DNA of 64,000 bases from an uncultured Tateyamaria sp. Its GTDB lineage: Bacteria > Pseudomonadota > Alphaproteobacteria > Rhodobacterales > Rhodobacteraceae. How positions within the stretch are numbered: position 1 is the stretch's first letter; each line of letters begins with the position of its first letter. This document shows positions 18,242 through 26,922 of the stretch, piece after piece. The stretch lies in NCBI GenBank assembly GCA_947501275.1, contig CANMVD010000006.1, forward strand, positions 113,028 through 177,027, given 5' to 3'. Under the pieces are notes generated by a model. The model saw only the letters and a program-made list of their open reading frames with translations. It had not been told where the DNA came from and did not search any database. The position numbers and the translations under genes were made by a program.

Positions 18242-19072
18242 CTACCCTAGCTCCATGGTCGCTATGGCCTGAAACCTGTATGGAGTGGCAACAGGCTGCG
18301 CTCCGCTGAACATTCTGGTGGTTTCGAACGTTGCTTCGAAGCTCAACGACCGGATCAGCGTCGCAAGTGGCGCGTTTTGGCCAATCACATCAATGAAGCA
18401 TGGCGCGTTTGCCTCGTGGAATGGGTTGGCCGACAACAGGGCGCACGCATCAGTTTCGCACGATGCGTAAAGCGGGCCAATCTTGGTACCGTCCTTGCAG
18501 CGCCGGAAAGTTGCAAATCCAGAGATAGCTGTATCGTCCATCAGAACCAAGGTTTGTCGCGTAGGCGTGTCCGAGAACCACGTAGCAGCAAATGCCGCGC
18601 GATCCATGCCGTATGCCCGCGTATCATGGGCAACCAGTGTTTCAAGATCGTCCGGCAACGCAACCCGGATGCGTGGATCGCATGTTTGCGCCATCTGCCC
18701 CATGTACCGCGTTGTGCTGCCAACTTTTCCAAACCCCGAACGCGCATTGTTCTCTTGTTGCTCTGGCACGCCGTCCAATCCGATGCTGCGCATCCCTGCA
18801 TGCGCAATGCCTGCGCGCCAAACCTCCATCCCGTACCCTTGGCCGCGGAATTCAGGCTTGCACAGGTAGAGACCAAGAAAGGCGAACCGAGGATCATGGT
18901 TCACCACAGAGATTGCAGCGACCGGTTCGCCCGCGATCTCTTTGAGCAGAAAACCTGCCGGGTCCGCCGCGTGGAATGCCCGCGCATCATCCAGACCCGG
19001 ATTCCAGCCTTCGTCTGCGGCCCATTGCAGGACTGTATTCAAATCATCAAGCGTCATTGCGCGGACGGTCAT
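18242..19072 (-). CDS. GNAT family N-acetyltransferase with YitH-like C-terminal domain
   Basis: A 276-aa protein. The N-terminal GNAT fold has the acetyl-CoA loop RGQGYGMEVWRAGI at about residues 76-90, preceded by FLGLYLCKPEFRG. The C-terminal half (from about 130) resembles the YitH/HolE-type acetyltransferase domain (PLYASCETDACALLSA). Substrate unknown. Its start overlaps the GntR gene by ATGA (19069-19072), so the two are co-translated; the context is an amino-acid or amine transport locus. Confidence 0.85.
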   Translation of the reverse strand: MTVRAMTLDDLNTVLQWAADEGWNPGLDDARAFHAADPAGFLLKEIAGEPVAAISVVNHDPRFAFLGLYLCKPEFRGQGYGMEVWRAGIAHAGMRSIGLDGVPEQQENNARSGFGKVGSTTRYMGQMAQTCDPRIRVALPDDLETLVAHDTRAYGMDRAAFAATWFSDTPTRQTLVLMDDTAISGFATFRRCKDGTKIGPLYASCETDACALLSANPFHEANAPCFIDVIGQNAPLATLIRSLSFEATFETTRMFSGAQPVATPYRFQAIATMELG

Positions 19073-19767
19073 TGGGAAAGTGCGTCTTTCAACGACTGGG
19101 TCCGGCCATTTCGCTCCCTGAGATCAAGGGCCGAATGCAGGTCAACAAGGTGACTGCGCATCAACTCTTCTGCTTGTTGCTCGTCCTTTTTTGCAAGAGC
19201 CTGAACCAGCGCATGATGCGCGTGCTTTTCACAGAGTGCACTTTCGCGGCGCCAGTAGAGCGCAATGATCAGCGATGATCGTGCAATCAGCGTGTCGATG
19301 AACCCAGCGATGGTCGCCTGCTGAGCGATACGCGCGATTTCAGTATGAAACAGCCCGGAGAGATACAGCGCACGACCCGGATCCGCCGCATCTAGCGCCG
19401 CGTGCTCGTCGCTTATGTGACGTTCAAGAAGCGCGATGTCCGACGACGTTGCATACTTCGCAGCACTGCGGGCCGTTCGGGGTTCCAAAAGTTCACGTGC
19501 TTCAAAGACCTCATGGGCTTCTTTGATCGAAGGTGACGCAACTGACGCCCCTCTGTTGCGACGGATGTCCACCAACTTCATATGCGCCAGCGTCTGTAGC
19601 GCCGCGCGCACAACGGTACGGGAGACGCCGTAAATCTCGGCCAACTCATCTTCGCCCAATTTCGTGCCGGGCGCGATTTTGTGTTCATGAATGGCGACGG
19701 ACAACGCCTGCGCAATGCTGTCGCTTGTGGTGGGGCGGGTCGGTGTTGGAACTGTACTGTGAGCCAT
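19069..19767 (-). CDS. GntR-family (FCD) transcriptional regulator
   Basis: A 232-aa FadR/VanR-type regulator. The winged helix covers residues about 14-75 (LGEDELAEIYGVSRTVVRAALQTL), followed by an all-helical FCD ligand domain with metal-ligand-like His residues (LFHTEIARIA; HHALVQALA). Start at 19767 (MAHSTVPTPT) has AAGGA at correct spacing. Divergent from the ABC importer; the TTGTATACAA palindrome in the gap is the likely operator. Probably a repressor of the importer operon. Confidence 0.88.
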   Translation of the reverse strand: MAHSTVPTPTRPTTSDSIAQALSVAIHEHKIAPGTKLGEDELAEIYGVSRTVVRAALQTLAHMKLVDIRRNRGASVASPSIKEAHEVFEARELLEPRTARSAAKYATSSDIALLERHISDEHAALDAADPGRALYLSGLFHTEIARIAQQATIAGFIDTLIARSSLIIALYWRRESALCEKHAHHALVQALAKKDEQQAEELMRSHLVDLHSALDLRERNGRTQSLKDALSQ

Positions 19768-19847
19768 ATCGAAATCCTTGCACAATCCAAATGGCAGAGT
19801 GAGGAACCCGCCTCAACCCTTTCGCCTGTATGCACCTCAAACAGGCA

Positions 19848-19857
19848 TTGTATACAA
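19848..19857. promoter_or_regulatory. TTGTATACAA palindrome, candidate GntR operator
   Basis: A perfect 10-bp palindrome of the TTGTATACAA type known for FCD-class GntR regulators. It lies 80 bp upstream of the GntR gene and 142 bp upstream of the ABC ATPase gene, in the shared 231-bp divergent region. Binding is inferred. Confidence 0.6.
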
Positions 19858-19998
19858 CTTTGTGTCCAATTTTTAGACAGCGGATGTTTTAACAGCTTGA
19901 ATTTTGGGCAGACCAATCAAACCGGTCGCAAAACCTCGCGTCATTAATTGCGATGCCATCTCAACGCGGACTTGAGTGGGTCAGGAATTGGGGAAACC

Positions 19999-20985
19999 AT
20001 GGCCGCACCGACAAAAGAACTGGAGCTTGTGTCCGTCACCAAGCGCTACGGCGCGACGGTGGCGGTTGATGCCATAAACCACAGGTTCCAGCCCGGTGGA
20101 TATGCTTGCCTATTGGGGCCTTCGGGGTGTGGGAAGTCGTCTACGCTGCGCATGATTGCGGGTCATGAGACTGTAACGGACGGTGCAATCCTTCTGGGTG
20201 GCGCGGACATATCCGACTTGCCACCTGCCAAGCGCGGCACGGCAATGATGTTCCAAAATTACGCTTTGTTTCCGCACCTTAGCGTTGCTGACAACGTCGC
20301 ATTTAGCTTGAAAATGCGCGGGGATGACAAGCCAGAGCGCCTGAAAAAAGCAGGTGAAATGCTGGAACTGGTGGACCTGAGCAACTTGGCCGACAGGCTG
20401 CCCGATCAACTGTCTGGTGGGCAACAGCAACGGGTGGCTCTGGCGCGTGCGCTTATTACGCGACCGCAGGTTTTGTTGCTTGATGAACCGCTGTCGGCAC
20501 TCGATCCATTCCTGCGCATCCGGATGCGGGGAGAGTTGCGCAAGCTGCAACGTGAGCTTGGTATCAGCTTTGTGCATGTCACCCACGGTCAAGACGAAGC
20601 CCTGGCGCTCGCGGATGAGATCGTAGTGATGAACAACGCGGTCATAGAACAGGCAGGCAGCGCGCGGGATGTGTTCAACGCGCCCACCACAGCCTTCGTT
20701 GCGCAGTTTATCGGAGGGCACAATGTCATTGCCTTGCCCGAAGGGCTCTTTGCGATCCGCACCGATGCTGTCGGCATCTCTCGAAGCGAGACCGGCAGCC
20801 TGCAGGGCGCTGTAACGGCTGTCGAATATCAAGGCGCGCATGTTTCTGTGTCTGCGCAGATCGCAGGCGATCAACAGGTCAGTGCGCTGATCCCCGAAAA
20901 CACATTTTTCAACAACCCAATGAACCCAGGCGATCAGGTCGGTCTGATCTGGGAAGAGACTGATTTGCACAAACTCACGGCCTAG
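19999..20985 (+). CDS. ABC transporter ATPase, spermidine/putrescine (PotA) type
   Basis: A 328-aa importer ATPase. Walker A GPSGCGKSST, Q-loop FQNYALFPHLSV, signature LSGGQQQR and Walker B VLLLDEPLSALD are all intact; a TOBE domain follows from about residue 240. Start at 19999 (MAAPTKELELVSVTKRYG) has AGGAATTGGGGA upstream; a longer frame from 19948 adds 17 residues. First gene of a five-gene plus-strand operon. PotA-type ATPases serve many small cationic or amino compounds, so the substrate is open. Confidence 0.9.
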   Translation: MAAPTKELELVSVTKRYGATVAVDAINHRFQPGGYACLLGPSGCGKSSTLRMIAGHETVTDGAILLGGADISDLPPAKRGTAMMFQNYALFPHLSVADNVAFSLKMRGDDKPERLKKAGEMLELVDLSNLADRLPDQLSGGQQQRVALARALITRPQVLLLDEPLSALDPFLRIRMRGELRKLQRELGISFVHVTHGQDEALALADEIVVMNNAVIEQAGSARDVFNAPTTAFVAQFIGGHNVIALPEGLFAIRTDAVGISRSETGSLQGAVTAVEYQGAHVSVSAQIAGDQQVSALIPENTFFNNPMNPGDQVGLIWEETDLHKLTA

Positions 20986-21012
20986 ACATCACCAGACATG
21001 GAGAGAAAAGAC

Positions 21013-22272
21013 ATGACCAAATTATCAAGACGCAATGTTCTCAAGGGTGGCGCAGCATTCGCCGCCGGATCGACGCTTGGCGCACCAATGATCTGGGCGC
21101 AGAACATCAAGGACGTCACTTTGCGCCAATTCGGCACAGGTGTTTCAAACCTCAACGATGTGGCCAACAAAGTGAAAGAGGATCTCGGTTTCACGCTTGA
21201 GATGACAGCGCTGGATTCCGACAGCGTCACACAGCGCGCAGCCACACAGCCGGGCAGCTTTGACATTGCCGACATCGAATACTGGATTTGCAAGAAAGTC
21301 TGGCCCACCGGCAACTTGCAGGCGATGGACACGTCCAAGATCAAGAATTACGACAAGATTGTCGGCATCTTCCGCAATGGCAAACTCACACCAGACAGCA
21401 CAATCGCCCAAGGCACGGCGCCGCATACCGTTGGCTTTACTGAAGGTCCGGACGGCAAAGGGTTTGTGGACAACGAGAGCGGCTGGATGACGCTGATCCC
21501 GACGATCTACAATGCTGACACTCTGGGCATCCGCCCCGATCTGATTGGCCGCCCGATCAACAACTGGTCTGAGTTGCTGAACCCGGAATTCAAAGGCAAG
21601 GCGTCGATCCTCGACATCTCGTCTATTGGCATCATGGACATGGCGATGGTTGTGGAATCCATGGGCGAATACACCTACCCCGACAAAGGCAACATGACCC
21701 GTGAAGAGATCGACCTGACCATGAAGATCTTCACGGAAGCCAAGCAGAATGGCCAGTTCCGCGCCTTCTGGAAGTCTTTCGACGAAAGCGTCAACCTGAT
21801 GGCGTCGGGGGAAGTTGTGATCCAGTCGATGTGGTCGCCAGCAATCACAGCCGTGAAGTCCAAGGGTGTTCCGTGCGTCTATCAGCCGCTTGAAGAAGGT
21901 TATCGGTCTTGGGGCGGCGGTATCGGGCTATCGGCCGCTTTGTCCGGACTCGAGCGTGACGCGGCCTACGAGTACATCAACTGGTATCTCGACGGTTGGG
22001 TCGGCGGCTATCTGATGCGGCAAGGTTATTACTCCGCTGTGCCAGAAACCTCCAAAAACTACATGTCCGAAAACGAATGGGGCTATTGGTTTGAAGGCAA
22101 ACCAGCCACCGACATCATCACGTCGCCCACCGGGGATGCGCTGGCGCAAGCCGGAGACGTTCGGGACGGCGGATCTTTTGAAGAGCGGATGGGCGCTGTG
22201 GCCTGCTGGAACGCAGTCATGGACGAAAATCAGTACATGGTCCGTAAGTGGAACGAGTTCATCGCGGCCTAA
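21013..22272 (+). CDS. ABC transporter substrate-binding protein, PotD/extracellular solute-binding type, Tat-exported
   Basis: A 419-aa periplasmic binding protein. The N-terminus MTKLSRRNVLKGGAAFAAG is a twin-arginine signal, cleaved probably near MIWAQ. Later blocks such as GLSAALSGLERDAAYEYINWYLDG match the PotD/PotF-like clade. Start at 21013 has GGAGAG eight bases upstream. It is longer than E. coli PotD (348 aa), suggesting a substrate other than spermidine. Next to ATPase and permease genes. Confidence 0.88.
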   Translation: MTKLSRRNVLKGGAAFAAGSTLGAPMIWAQNIKDVTLRQFGTGVSNLNDVANKVKEDLGFTLEMTALDSDSVTQRAATQPGSFDIADIEYWICKKVWPTGNLQAMDTSKIKNYDKIVGIFRNGKLTPDSTIAQGTAPHTVGFTEGPDGKGFVDNESGWMTLIPTIYNADTLGIRPDLIGRPINNWSELLNPEFKGKASILDISSIGIMDMAMVVESMGEYTYPDKGNMTREEIDLTMKIFTEAKQNGQFRAFWKSFDESVNLMASGEVVIQSMWSPAITAVKSKGVPCVYQPLEEGYRSWGGGIGLSAALSGLERDAAYEYINWYLDGWVGGYLMRQGYYSAVPETSKNYMSENEWGYWFEGKPATDIITSPTGDALAQAGDVRDGGSFEERMGAVACWNAVMDENQYMVRKWNEFIAA

Positions 22273-22329
22273 AACAAGCGGGGATAGGGGCACAAGCCCC
22301 TTCCCCATCTTGCCTTCGAAAGACCAAAC

Positions 22330-23184
22330 GTGCTGAAAAACAACTCGTTTATAGGATGGCTGATGGCGCTGCCGATCATGGCGGTGCTTGTGTTCTTTCT
22401 CGTCCTGCCCATCATCATGATCGTCACGGTCAGCTTTTGGCAGGCGACCGAGTTTTCCATCATTCCTGCGTTCGATCTGGAAAACTATGAGTTCCTGTTT
22501 GGCTCGAATGTAACCTACCGGGTGTTCTTCAACACGTTCAAATACGCATTTATCACGTGGGTCTTCACGCTTTCCATTGGCTTCACCGTCGCCTATTTCC
22601 TAGCCTTTCACATTCGCAGTCTGACATGGCAGATCGCTCTGTTTCTGCTGTGCACAATTCCATTCTGGACCAGCAATATCATCCGCATGATTTCGTGGAT
22701 CCCGTTTCTGGGCCGCAACGGTATCGCCAATTCCACACTGATTTCATGGGGTGTGATTGAAGAGCCGCTGGACTGGCTGCTGTTCAGCGACTTTGCGGTG
22801 ATCCTTGCCTTCGTACACCTGTATACGCTGTTCATGGTCGTGCCGATCTTCAACACGATGATGCGGATCGACAAATCGCTGATCGAGGCGGCGCGTGACG
22901 CGGGCGCATCGGGCGCGCAAATCCTGTGGAACGTGATCATTCCCCTGACCAAGCCGGGGATCATGATCGGAACGATCTTTGTCGTGACCCTCGTGATGGG
23001 AGACTTCATCACAGTGCGCTTCATGTCGGGGTCGCGGTCGGCCAATGTTGGACGTCTCATCTCAAACGACATCGCTCTTTTGGCCTATCCATCGGCATCG
23101 GCTACGGCGGTCGTATTGCTGCTGACCGTTCTGATTGTCATCGGGCTCATGCTGCGGTTCGTTGACATCCGAAAGGAGCTTTGA
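22330..23184 (+). CDS. ABC transporter permease, PotB type
   Basis: A 284-aa inner-membrane permease with six hydrophobic segments. The EAA coupling loop is IEAARDAGASGAQILWNVIIPLTKPG. It starts with GTG at 22330 (MLKNNSFIGWLMALPIM), 57 bp after the binding-protein stop. Forms the pore with the following PotC-type permease. Confidence 0.9.
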   Translation: MLKNNSFIGWLMALPIMAVLVFFLVLPIIMIVTVSFWQATEFSIIPAFDLENYEFLFGSNVTYRVFFNTFKYAFITWVFTLSIGFTVAYFLAFHIRSLTWQIALFLLCTIPFWTSNIIRMISWIPFLGRNGIANSTLISWGVIEEPLDWLLFSDFAVILAFVHLYTLFMVVPIFNTMMRIDKSLIEAARDAGASGAQILWNVIIPLTKPGIMIGTIFVVTLVMGDFITVRFMSGSRSANVGRLISNDIALLAYPSASATAVVLLLTVLIVIGLMLRFVDIRKEL

Positions 23185-23185
23185 A

Positions 23186-24025
23186 GTGGAGCCCCGCAGC
23201 ACATCGTTTTATGTTCTCAGCGCCTTTTTTGCACTGTTTGTGCTGTTCCTTTATGGCCCCACGATCACAATCGCGATCCTGTCGTTTCAGGGCCCGGGCG
23301 GAGGGTTGACCTTCCCCATGCAGGGCACGTCGCTGCATTGGTTCCGTAACCTGTTTGAACAACAAGCCGTCGGAGACATCTGGGGCAGTTTCAGCCGCAG
23401 TTTTGTTTTGGGATTGATGGTCATGGTGAGCACTGTGGTCCTTTCGGTCATGGGCGGGCTGGCCTTTCGAAAAAGGTTCAAAGGCTCCAGCATCCTGTTT
23501 TACCTGATCATCACGTCGCTGGTGATCCCCTCGATCCTTATCTCATTGGGCGTTGGACTGATCTTTTCGCAATCCGGTTTGAACGTGCATTGGTCTACAT
23601 CGGGGTTTGGCGCCCAACTGACATGGACCCTGCCATTTGGTCTGTTGATCATGTTTGCCGTCTTCAACCGTTTCGACAAAAGCTACGAGGAAGCGGCCCA
23701 CGATCTCGGGGCTACCTCTTGGCAAACCTTGCGCCATGTCGTGCTGCCGATCATTGGCCCATCGCTCATTGGTGTTGCGCTTTTTGGTTTCACGCTCAGC
23801 TATGACGAGTTCGCCCGAACGCTTCTGACATCTGGCAGCTACAACACCCTGCCCCTTGAAATCTTTGGGATGACCACAAACGTCACAACGCCTGTGCTTT
23901 ATGCCTTGGGGACGCTGACAACGGTGTTTTCCCTACTGATGATCGGTCTGTTCCTCTGCCTCGCGCTCTGGAGCGCCCGCCGCAAGGCACGGGCCGGATC
24001 AGACGCGGGCAAAGGCATGCTATGA
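23186..24025 (+). CDS. ABC transporter permease, PotC type
   Basis: A 279-aa permease. The EAA loop reads YEEAAHDLGATSWQTLRHVVLPIIGPS. Start set at GTG 23186, one base after the previous stop, with AAAGGAG at good spacing; a longer frame from 23135 would overlap the preceding gene in another frame. It overlaps the racemase gene by ATGA at 24022-24025. Confidence 0.9.
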   Translation: MEPRSTSFYVLSAFFALFVLFLYGPTITIAILSFQGPGGGLTFPMQGTSLHWFRNLFEQQAVGDIWGSFSRSFVLGLMVMVSTVVLSVMGGLAFRKRFKGSSILFYLIITSLVIPSILISLGVGLIFSQSGLNVHWSTSGFGAQLTWTLPFGLLIMFAVFNRFDKSYEEAAHDLGATSWQTLRHVVLPIIGPSLIGVALFGFTLSYDEFARTLLTSGSYNTLPLEIFGMTTNVTTPVLYALGTLTTVFSLLMIGLFLCLALWSARRKARAGSDAGKGML

Positions 24026-24657
24026 TTGTTCTGATCAATCCGAACAGCACGACCTCAATGACTGATGCGATGCTGCGCACGGCTCGAAAAACAGTACCAA
24101 CTGCCCGGTTCGAGGGCTGGACATCGCGCGATGGTCCACCTTCAATCCAAGGGGCAGAGGATGGCATTTTGGCTGAGGCGCCCCTGCTTGATCTCGTTGT
24201 AAAAGCGTCAGCCGAAGGCGCATCAGCTATCATCATCGGGTGTTTTGACGACACGGCCCTGAACGCGGCGCGCGATATCGCAATATGCCCAGTCATCGGA
24301 ATAGGACAAGCCGCCTATCACTTTGCGGCCGTTGCGGGCAGACGTTTTTCGGTGGTGACGACGTTGGCGGTTTCGGTGCCGATCCTGGAGGCCAACATTG
24401 GTGCGTACGGTCTATCCGGCCAACTCAGCAAAGTGCGGGCCAGCGGCGTACCTGTTCTGGCGCTGGAACAGGATGAGCACGCAGCGACCAGACAAGTCAT
24501 AGCTGAAATAGAACGCGCCGCCAGCGAAGATGGCATTCAATCCGTTGTGCTAGGCTGTGGCGGAATGGTTGATATTGAAGCGAAGATGCGCCGTACAATT
24601 GGCCTGCCCGTCATTGACGGCGTACGCGCAGCTGCACTTATTGCCAGCCAGTTCTGA
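24022..24657 (+). CDS. Asp/Glu/hydantoin racemase family protein
   Basis: A 211-aa protein of the Asp/Glu/hydantoin racemase superfamily. The N-terminus MIVLINPNSTTSMTDAM is typical of the hydantoin racemase branch. The two catalytic cysteines are at about residue 74 (IIIGCFDD) and 179 (VVLGCGGMVD), both present. It is coupled to the PotC-type gene, suggesting that the imported compound or a derivative is a chiral cyclic ureide or amino acid. That substrate is inference; no hydantoinase gene is nearby. Confidence 0.85.
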   Translation: MIVLINPNSTTSMTDAMLRTARKTVPTARFEGWTSRDGPPSIQGAEDGILAEAPLLDLVVKASAEGASAIIIGCFDDTALNAARDIAICPVIGIGQAAYHFAAVAGRRFSVVTTLAVSVPILEANIGAYGLSGQLSKVRASGVPVLALEQDEHAATRQVIAEIERAASEDGIQSVVLGCGGMVDIEAKMRRTIGLPVIDGVRAAALIASQF

Positions 24658-25249
24658 ATTAAGCCAGACTGCGCATTCGTTTACGGCTCGGATAAATTGA
24701 CATGTCTCGTTTGAAAAACACGCAGATAAAAGTGCCAACTTTCAATGGGTTCTCAAGAGATCTGCGAAAACCGTGGCGTGATGTGCCGAACGGCCCGAGA
24801 AGGATGGCAGCCCTATGTCTACCGTCACCTCACGCATAAAGCTTGAGATGGTTGGTGTATGCCGCACTGAGTTGCCTCAAAAGGTTTTTTGCACGCCAGC
24901 TCTACTTGACTGAGCTTGGTTACCGACAAGATGGCGCACCAATTTCGGCTTGAGACACATGCCAGTCGATGACACGGGCAATCGCAAAGGTATATTGGCG
25001 CGCACCTGAACGCTCAAGGACCTCAATACTGGCTTGGGCGAACGAAAAGGGCGTGTAATGGCGCGTGGGGTCGTGGCAACATTTGCAAGTGGCAGTCCAG
25101 GCACGGGATACGTTGGAGCCAGAAAACGTCAGCAAACAGTAGATCCACTTCTTATGCCTTAGGCACTCACTACAGGCGATGTATCAAAAACGCAGCTCGC
25201 CGCGGTTGATTGCCCTTGTTACCGATGCTGCGTCGCCGATAGCTAGCCG
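24658..25249. other. 592-bp gap without a recognisable gene
   Basis: No convincing gene. On the minus strand between about 24950 and 25135 a stretch reads like broken coding sequence (WTATCKCCHDPTRHYTPFSF ... ARVIDWHVSQAEIGAPSC), with the neighbouring frame also open, as expected for a decayed gene. I cannot assign it to a family. The gap separates the metabolic block from the mercury remnants. Confidence 0.4.
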
Positions 25250-25474
25250 CTATGTGCAGCACGAATTGCCTTCTTGGATCGGTGGACATGGAACCGTTGC
25301 GTAGGAACAATAAACGCAGCAATCCCCTTTAAGCGGCTTCAGAACGATCTGACATGACTTGCATTCGTAAAACCACTGGCAGGCGTCAGTTGGCATGGTT
25401 TCCGTTTCCACATGCCCGCAAGACGGACAGGTCAGTGTGGATTCCAAGACTACTTTTGTTGCTTCTGTCGCCAC
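25250..25474 (-). CDS. GDCCxxC small cysteine-rich protein of the mercury locus
   Basis: A 74-aa protein with paired zinc-knuckle-like cysteines: LTCPSCGHVETETMPTDACQ, YECKSCQ, then the family signature GDCCVYCSYATVPCPP. GDCCxxC proteins occur next to merF/merT genes and probably bind metal. GTG at 25474 (MATEATKVVLES) is the likely start, overlapping the end of merF by 25 bp in another frame; a longer frame inside merF is not credible. Function not established. Confidence 0.75.
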   Translation of the reverse strand: MATEATKVVLESTLTCPSCGHVETETMPTDACQWFYECKSCQIVLKPLKGDCCVYCSYATVPCPPIQEGNSCCT

Positions 25475-25659
25475 AACGCATACCCCATTAATGTGAGAAA
25501 ACCTGCCAAGATCGGAAACAAAACTGCATCGTTGTAAAGAACGCCAAGCAGGCCGGTCAGGCCAAGCGCCGTTAACACAATCGGCAGCAACGGCGTGAAA
25601 CAGCACAGAAAAGCCAAAATCGTACCGCCTAGGCCAAACGCCAGTAGTTTGTTCTTCAT
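25450..25659 (-). CDS. merF: MerF-type mercury transport protein
   Basis: A 69-aa protein with two membrane helices: MKNKLLAFGLGGTILAFLCC (first helix with the CC mercury-binding pair) and LTALGLTGLLGVLYNDAVLF, ending in a basic tail WRQKQQK. This matches MerF, which brings Hg(II) across the inner membrane to MerA. Start at 25659 has GGAG upstream; the longer frame runs into the decayed merT-like gene. There is no merA in the window, so uptake would have no reductase partner here. Confidence 0.85.
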   Translation of the reverse strand: MKNKLLAFGLGGTILAFLCCFTPLLPIVLTALGLTGLLGVLYNDAVLFPILAGFLTLMGYALWRQKQQK

Positions 25660-25696
25660 TAGGTCGATCTCCACAAATCCCACATGAACCACTTTA

Positions 25697-25921
25697 TTAA
25701 GGCTTCCCTGGTTCGGCATCGCAGCCCGACAACGAACGCGATGGTAGTGATAGATGTCCAAGCAGGGCGAACCATGTGCCACCCCGACCCGCAACAGACA
25801 GCCCGATAGGAAACATGCTGCATGCGGCTGACATCAATGCAAAAAGCGCCGCAATTGGCATAACAAACCGCGCAGCCACGCCGGGTTCAGTCGCTGTTTG
25901 TTGATTTGCGTTCACGTCCAT
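25697..25921 (-). pseudogene. Truncated MerT-like mercury transporter
   Basis: A 74-codon frame starting at an ATG directly behind the mer-type promoter. It contains MPIAALFALMSAACSMFPIG and LSVAGRGGTWFALLGHL, which resemble the first two helices of MerT. The usual vicinal cysteine pair is CS here, and the frame breaks into unrelated sequence (SLPSRSLSGCDAEPGKP), lacking the third helix. Coding-like sequence continues in the frame leading into merF. Most likely a decayed merT; assignment moderate. Confidence 0.5.
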
Positions 25922-25927
25922 TCCGCG

Positions 25928-25958
25928 CTTTTAGTTCCTGTAGCGGCTACAGGAGCAA
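25928..25958 (-). promoter_or_regulatory. MerR-type promoter/operator
   Basis: On the minus strand TTGCTC (25958-25953) and TAAAAG (25933-25928) are separated by 19 bp, the long spacer typical of MerR-controlled promoters. The spacer is almost filled by the 19-bp dyad TCCTGTAGCGGCTACAGGA (plus strand 25936-25954). It drives the merT-like/merF/GDCCxxC genes and ends 9 bp before the merR start codon, so merR can also be autoregulated. Confidence 0.75.
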
Positions 25959-25963
25959 GCAAA

Positions 25964-26389
25964 ATGTTCACAATCGGCAAGGCGTCCATGCAAAGCGGAG
26001 TGAACATCGAAACGATACGTTACTATGAACGTGAGGGGATTGTTGCCAAGCCGGGACGCTCCGGCGGCGGGCGTCGGATGTATTCATCCGATGAAATCGC
26101 CAAGCTCAGGTTTGTGCGCCGATGTCGCGACTTGGGTTTTCCGATCCCGATCATTCAAACCTTTCTGTCGCTCACTGCCCAAAATGACCGATCCTGTGGT
26201 GAGGTAAAAAGCTTGGCCGAGAACCATTTGAGCGAGATAAACGCCAAGATCGAAAACTTGAAACACCTGAAAGAAGCGCTCTTGAGCCTTTCCAAGAATT
26301 GCGACGACGGCACAGCGGCCTGTCCGATGCTGGATGCTTTGATGAAGGACGGCTTTGGCAACGACGTACCAGAACCGAATGACCAGTAG
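25964..26389 (+). CDS. merR: MerR-family mercury-type regulator
   Basis: A 141-aa MerR protein. The N-terminus FTIGKASMQSGVNIETIRYYEREGI is the wHTH close to MerR of Tn501. Metal ligands: a cysteine at the head of the dimerisation helix (RSCGEVKSLAE) and a C-terminal pair in NCDDGTAACPML. The first Cys argues against CueR, which has Ser there; the C-x6-C loop is shorter than the C-x8-C of classical MerR. Mercury is the likeliest effector given the neighbours; Zn/Pb cannot be excluded. Start at 25964 has AGGAG upstream. Confidence 0.8.
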   Translation: MFTIGKASMQSGVNIETIRYYEREGIVAKPGRSGGGRRMYSSDEIAKLRFVRRCRDLGFPIPIIQTFLSLTAQNDRSCGEVKSLAENHLSEINAKIENLKHLKEALLSLSKNCDDGTAACPMLDALMKDGFGNDVPEPNDQ

Positions 26390-26446
26390 CCTAAGTGCCG
26401 CGGAATTCGATTGCGTGCACTTAAATCTGTAAGTTGCAAAAAATGC

Positions 26447-26477
26447 TTGATCCTCCAGCTACTGGAAGGCGTATCCA
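26447..26477 (+). promoter_or_regulatory. CueR-type copper promoter upstream of copC
   Basis: TTGATC (26447-26452) and TATCCA (26472-26477) are 19 bp apart, and the spacer carries the dyad CCTCCAGCTACTGGAAGG, close to the CueR operator pattern CCTTCCA-N-TGGAAGG. It lies 104 bp upstream of the copC start. No cueR gene is present in the window, so the regulator would be encoded elsewhere. Confidence 0.65.
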
Positions 26478-26580
26478 CATGAGAACTAATGGGTTGCAAG
26501 AATGTTATAATGGCAGTCCACTTACGGTCGCATTTGAGAACGACCAAAGTGATCACGAGATGCCTTTGAAAGGAATACCG

Positions 26581-26922
26581 ATGAAACGACCAGTTCTGAC
26601 CAGCCTGATGGTTCTTTGGGCCACAACGGCAGTTGCGCATTCGCCGCTAGAAACCACGGTGCCAGCCAATGACGCGATTGTTGCCGAAGCGCCCAACGAG
26701 ATCGTGTTGGACTTCAAGGGCAACATTCGCCTCACGCGTGTGACCATGGCCCATGCAGTGCACGAAGCTGATCTTGATCTGGATGGGTTCAGCGGGTTCC
26801 TTTCTGACTACACGATACCCATGCAATCAATGGGCGCAGGAACCTATCAAATCGAATGGCGCGGCCTTGGCGACGATGGCCATCCGATGAAAGGCACGTT
26901 CAGCTTCACGGTTGACGAGTAG
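26581..26922 (+). CDS. copC: CopC-type periplasmic copper-binding protein
   Basis: A 113-aa protein: signal peptide to about residue 19 (TSLMVLWATTAVA), then mature HSPLETTVPANDAIV with an N-terminal His and the C-terminal DDGHPMKGTFSFTV. These are the Cu(II) ligands of CopC/YobA proteins. Start at 26581 (MKRPVLTS) has AAAGGA at good spacing; the upstream frame from 26434 is not supported. Delivers copper to CopD or the oxidase. It overlaps copD at the TAGTG junction. Confidence 0.88.
   Translation: MKRPVLTSLMVLWATTAVAHSPLETTVPANDAIVAEAPNEIVLDFKGNIRLTRVTMAHAVHEADLDLDGFSGFLSDYTIPMQSMGAGTYQIEWRGLGDDGHPMKGTFSFTVDE

Noticed and set aside
25964..26389. CueR as identity of the MerR gene
   Set aside because: CueR has Ser at the first metal-loop position; this protein has Cys (RSCGEV) and sits on its own mer-type promoter with merF.
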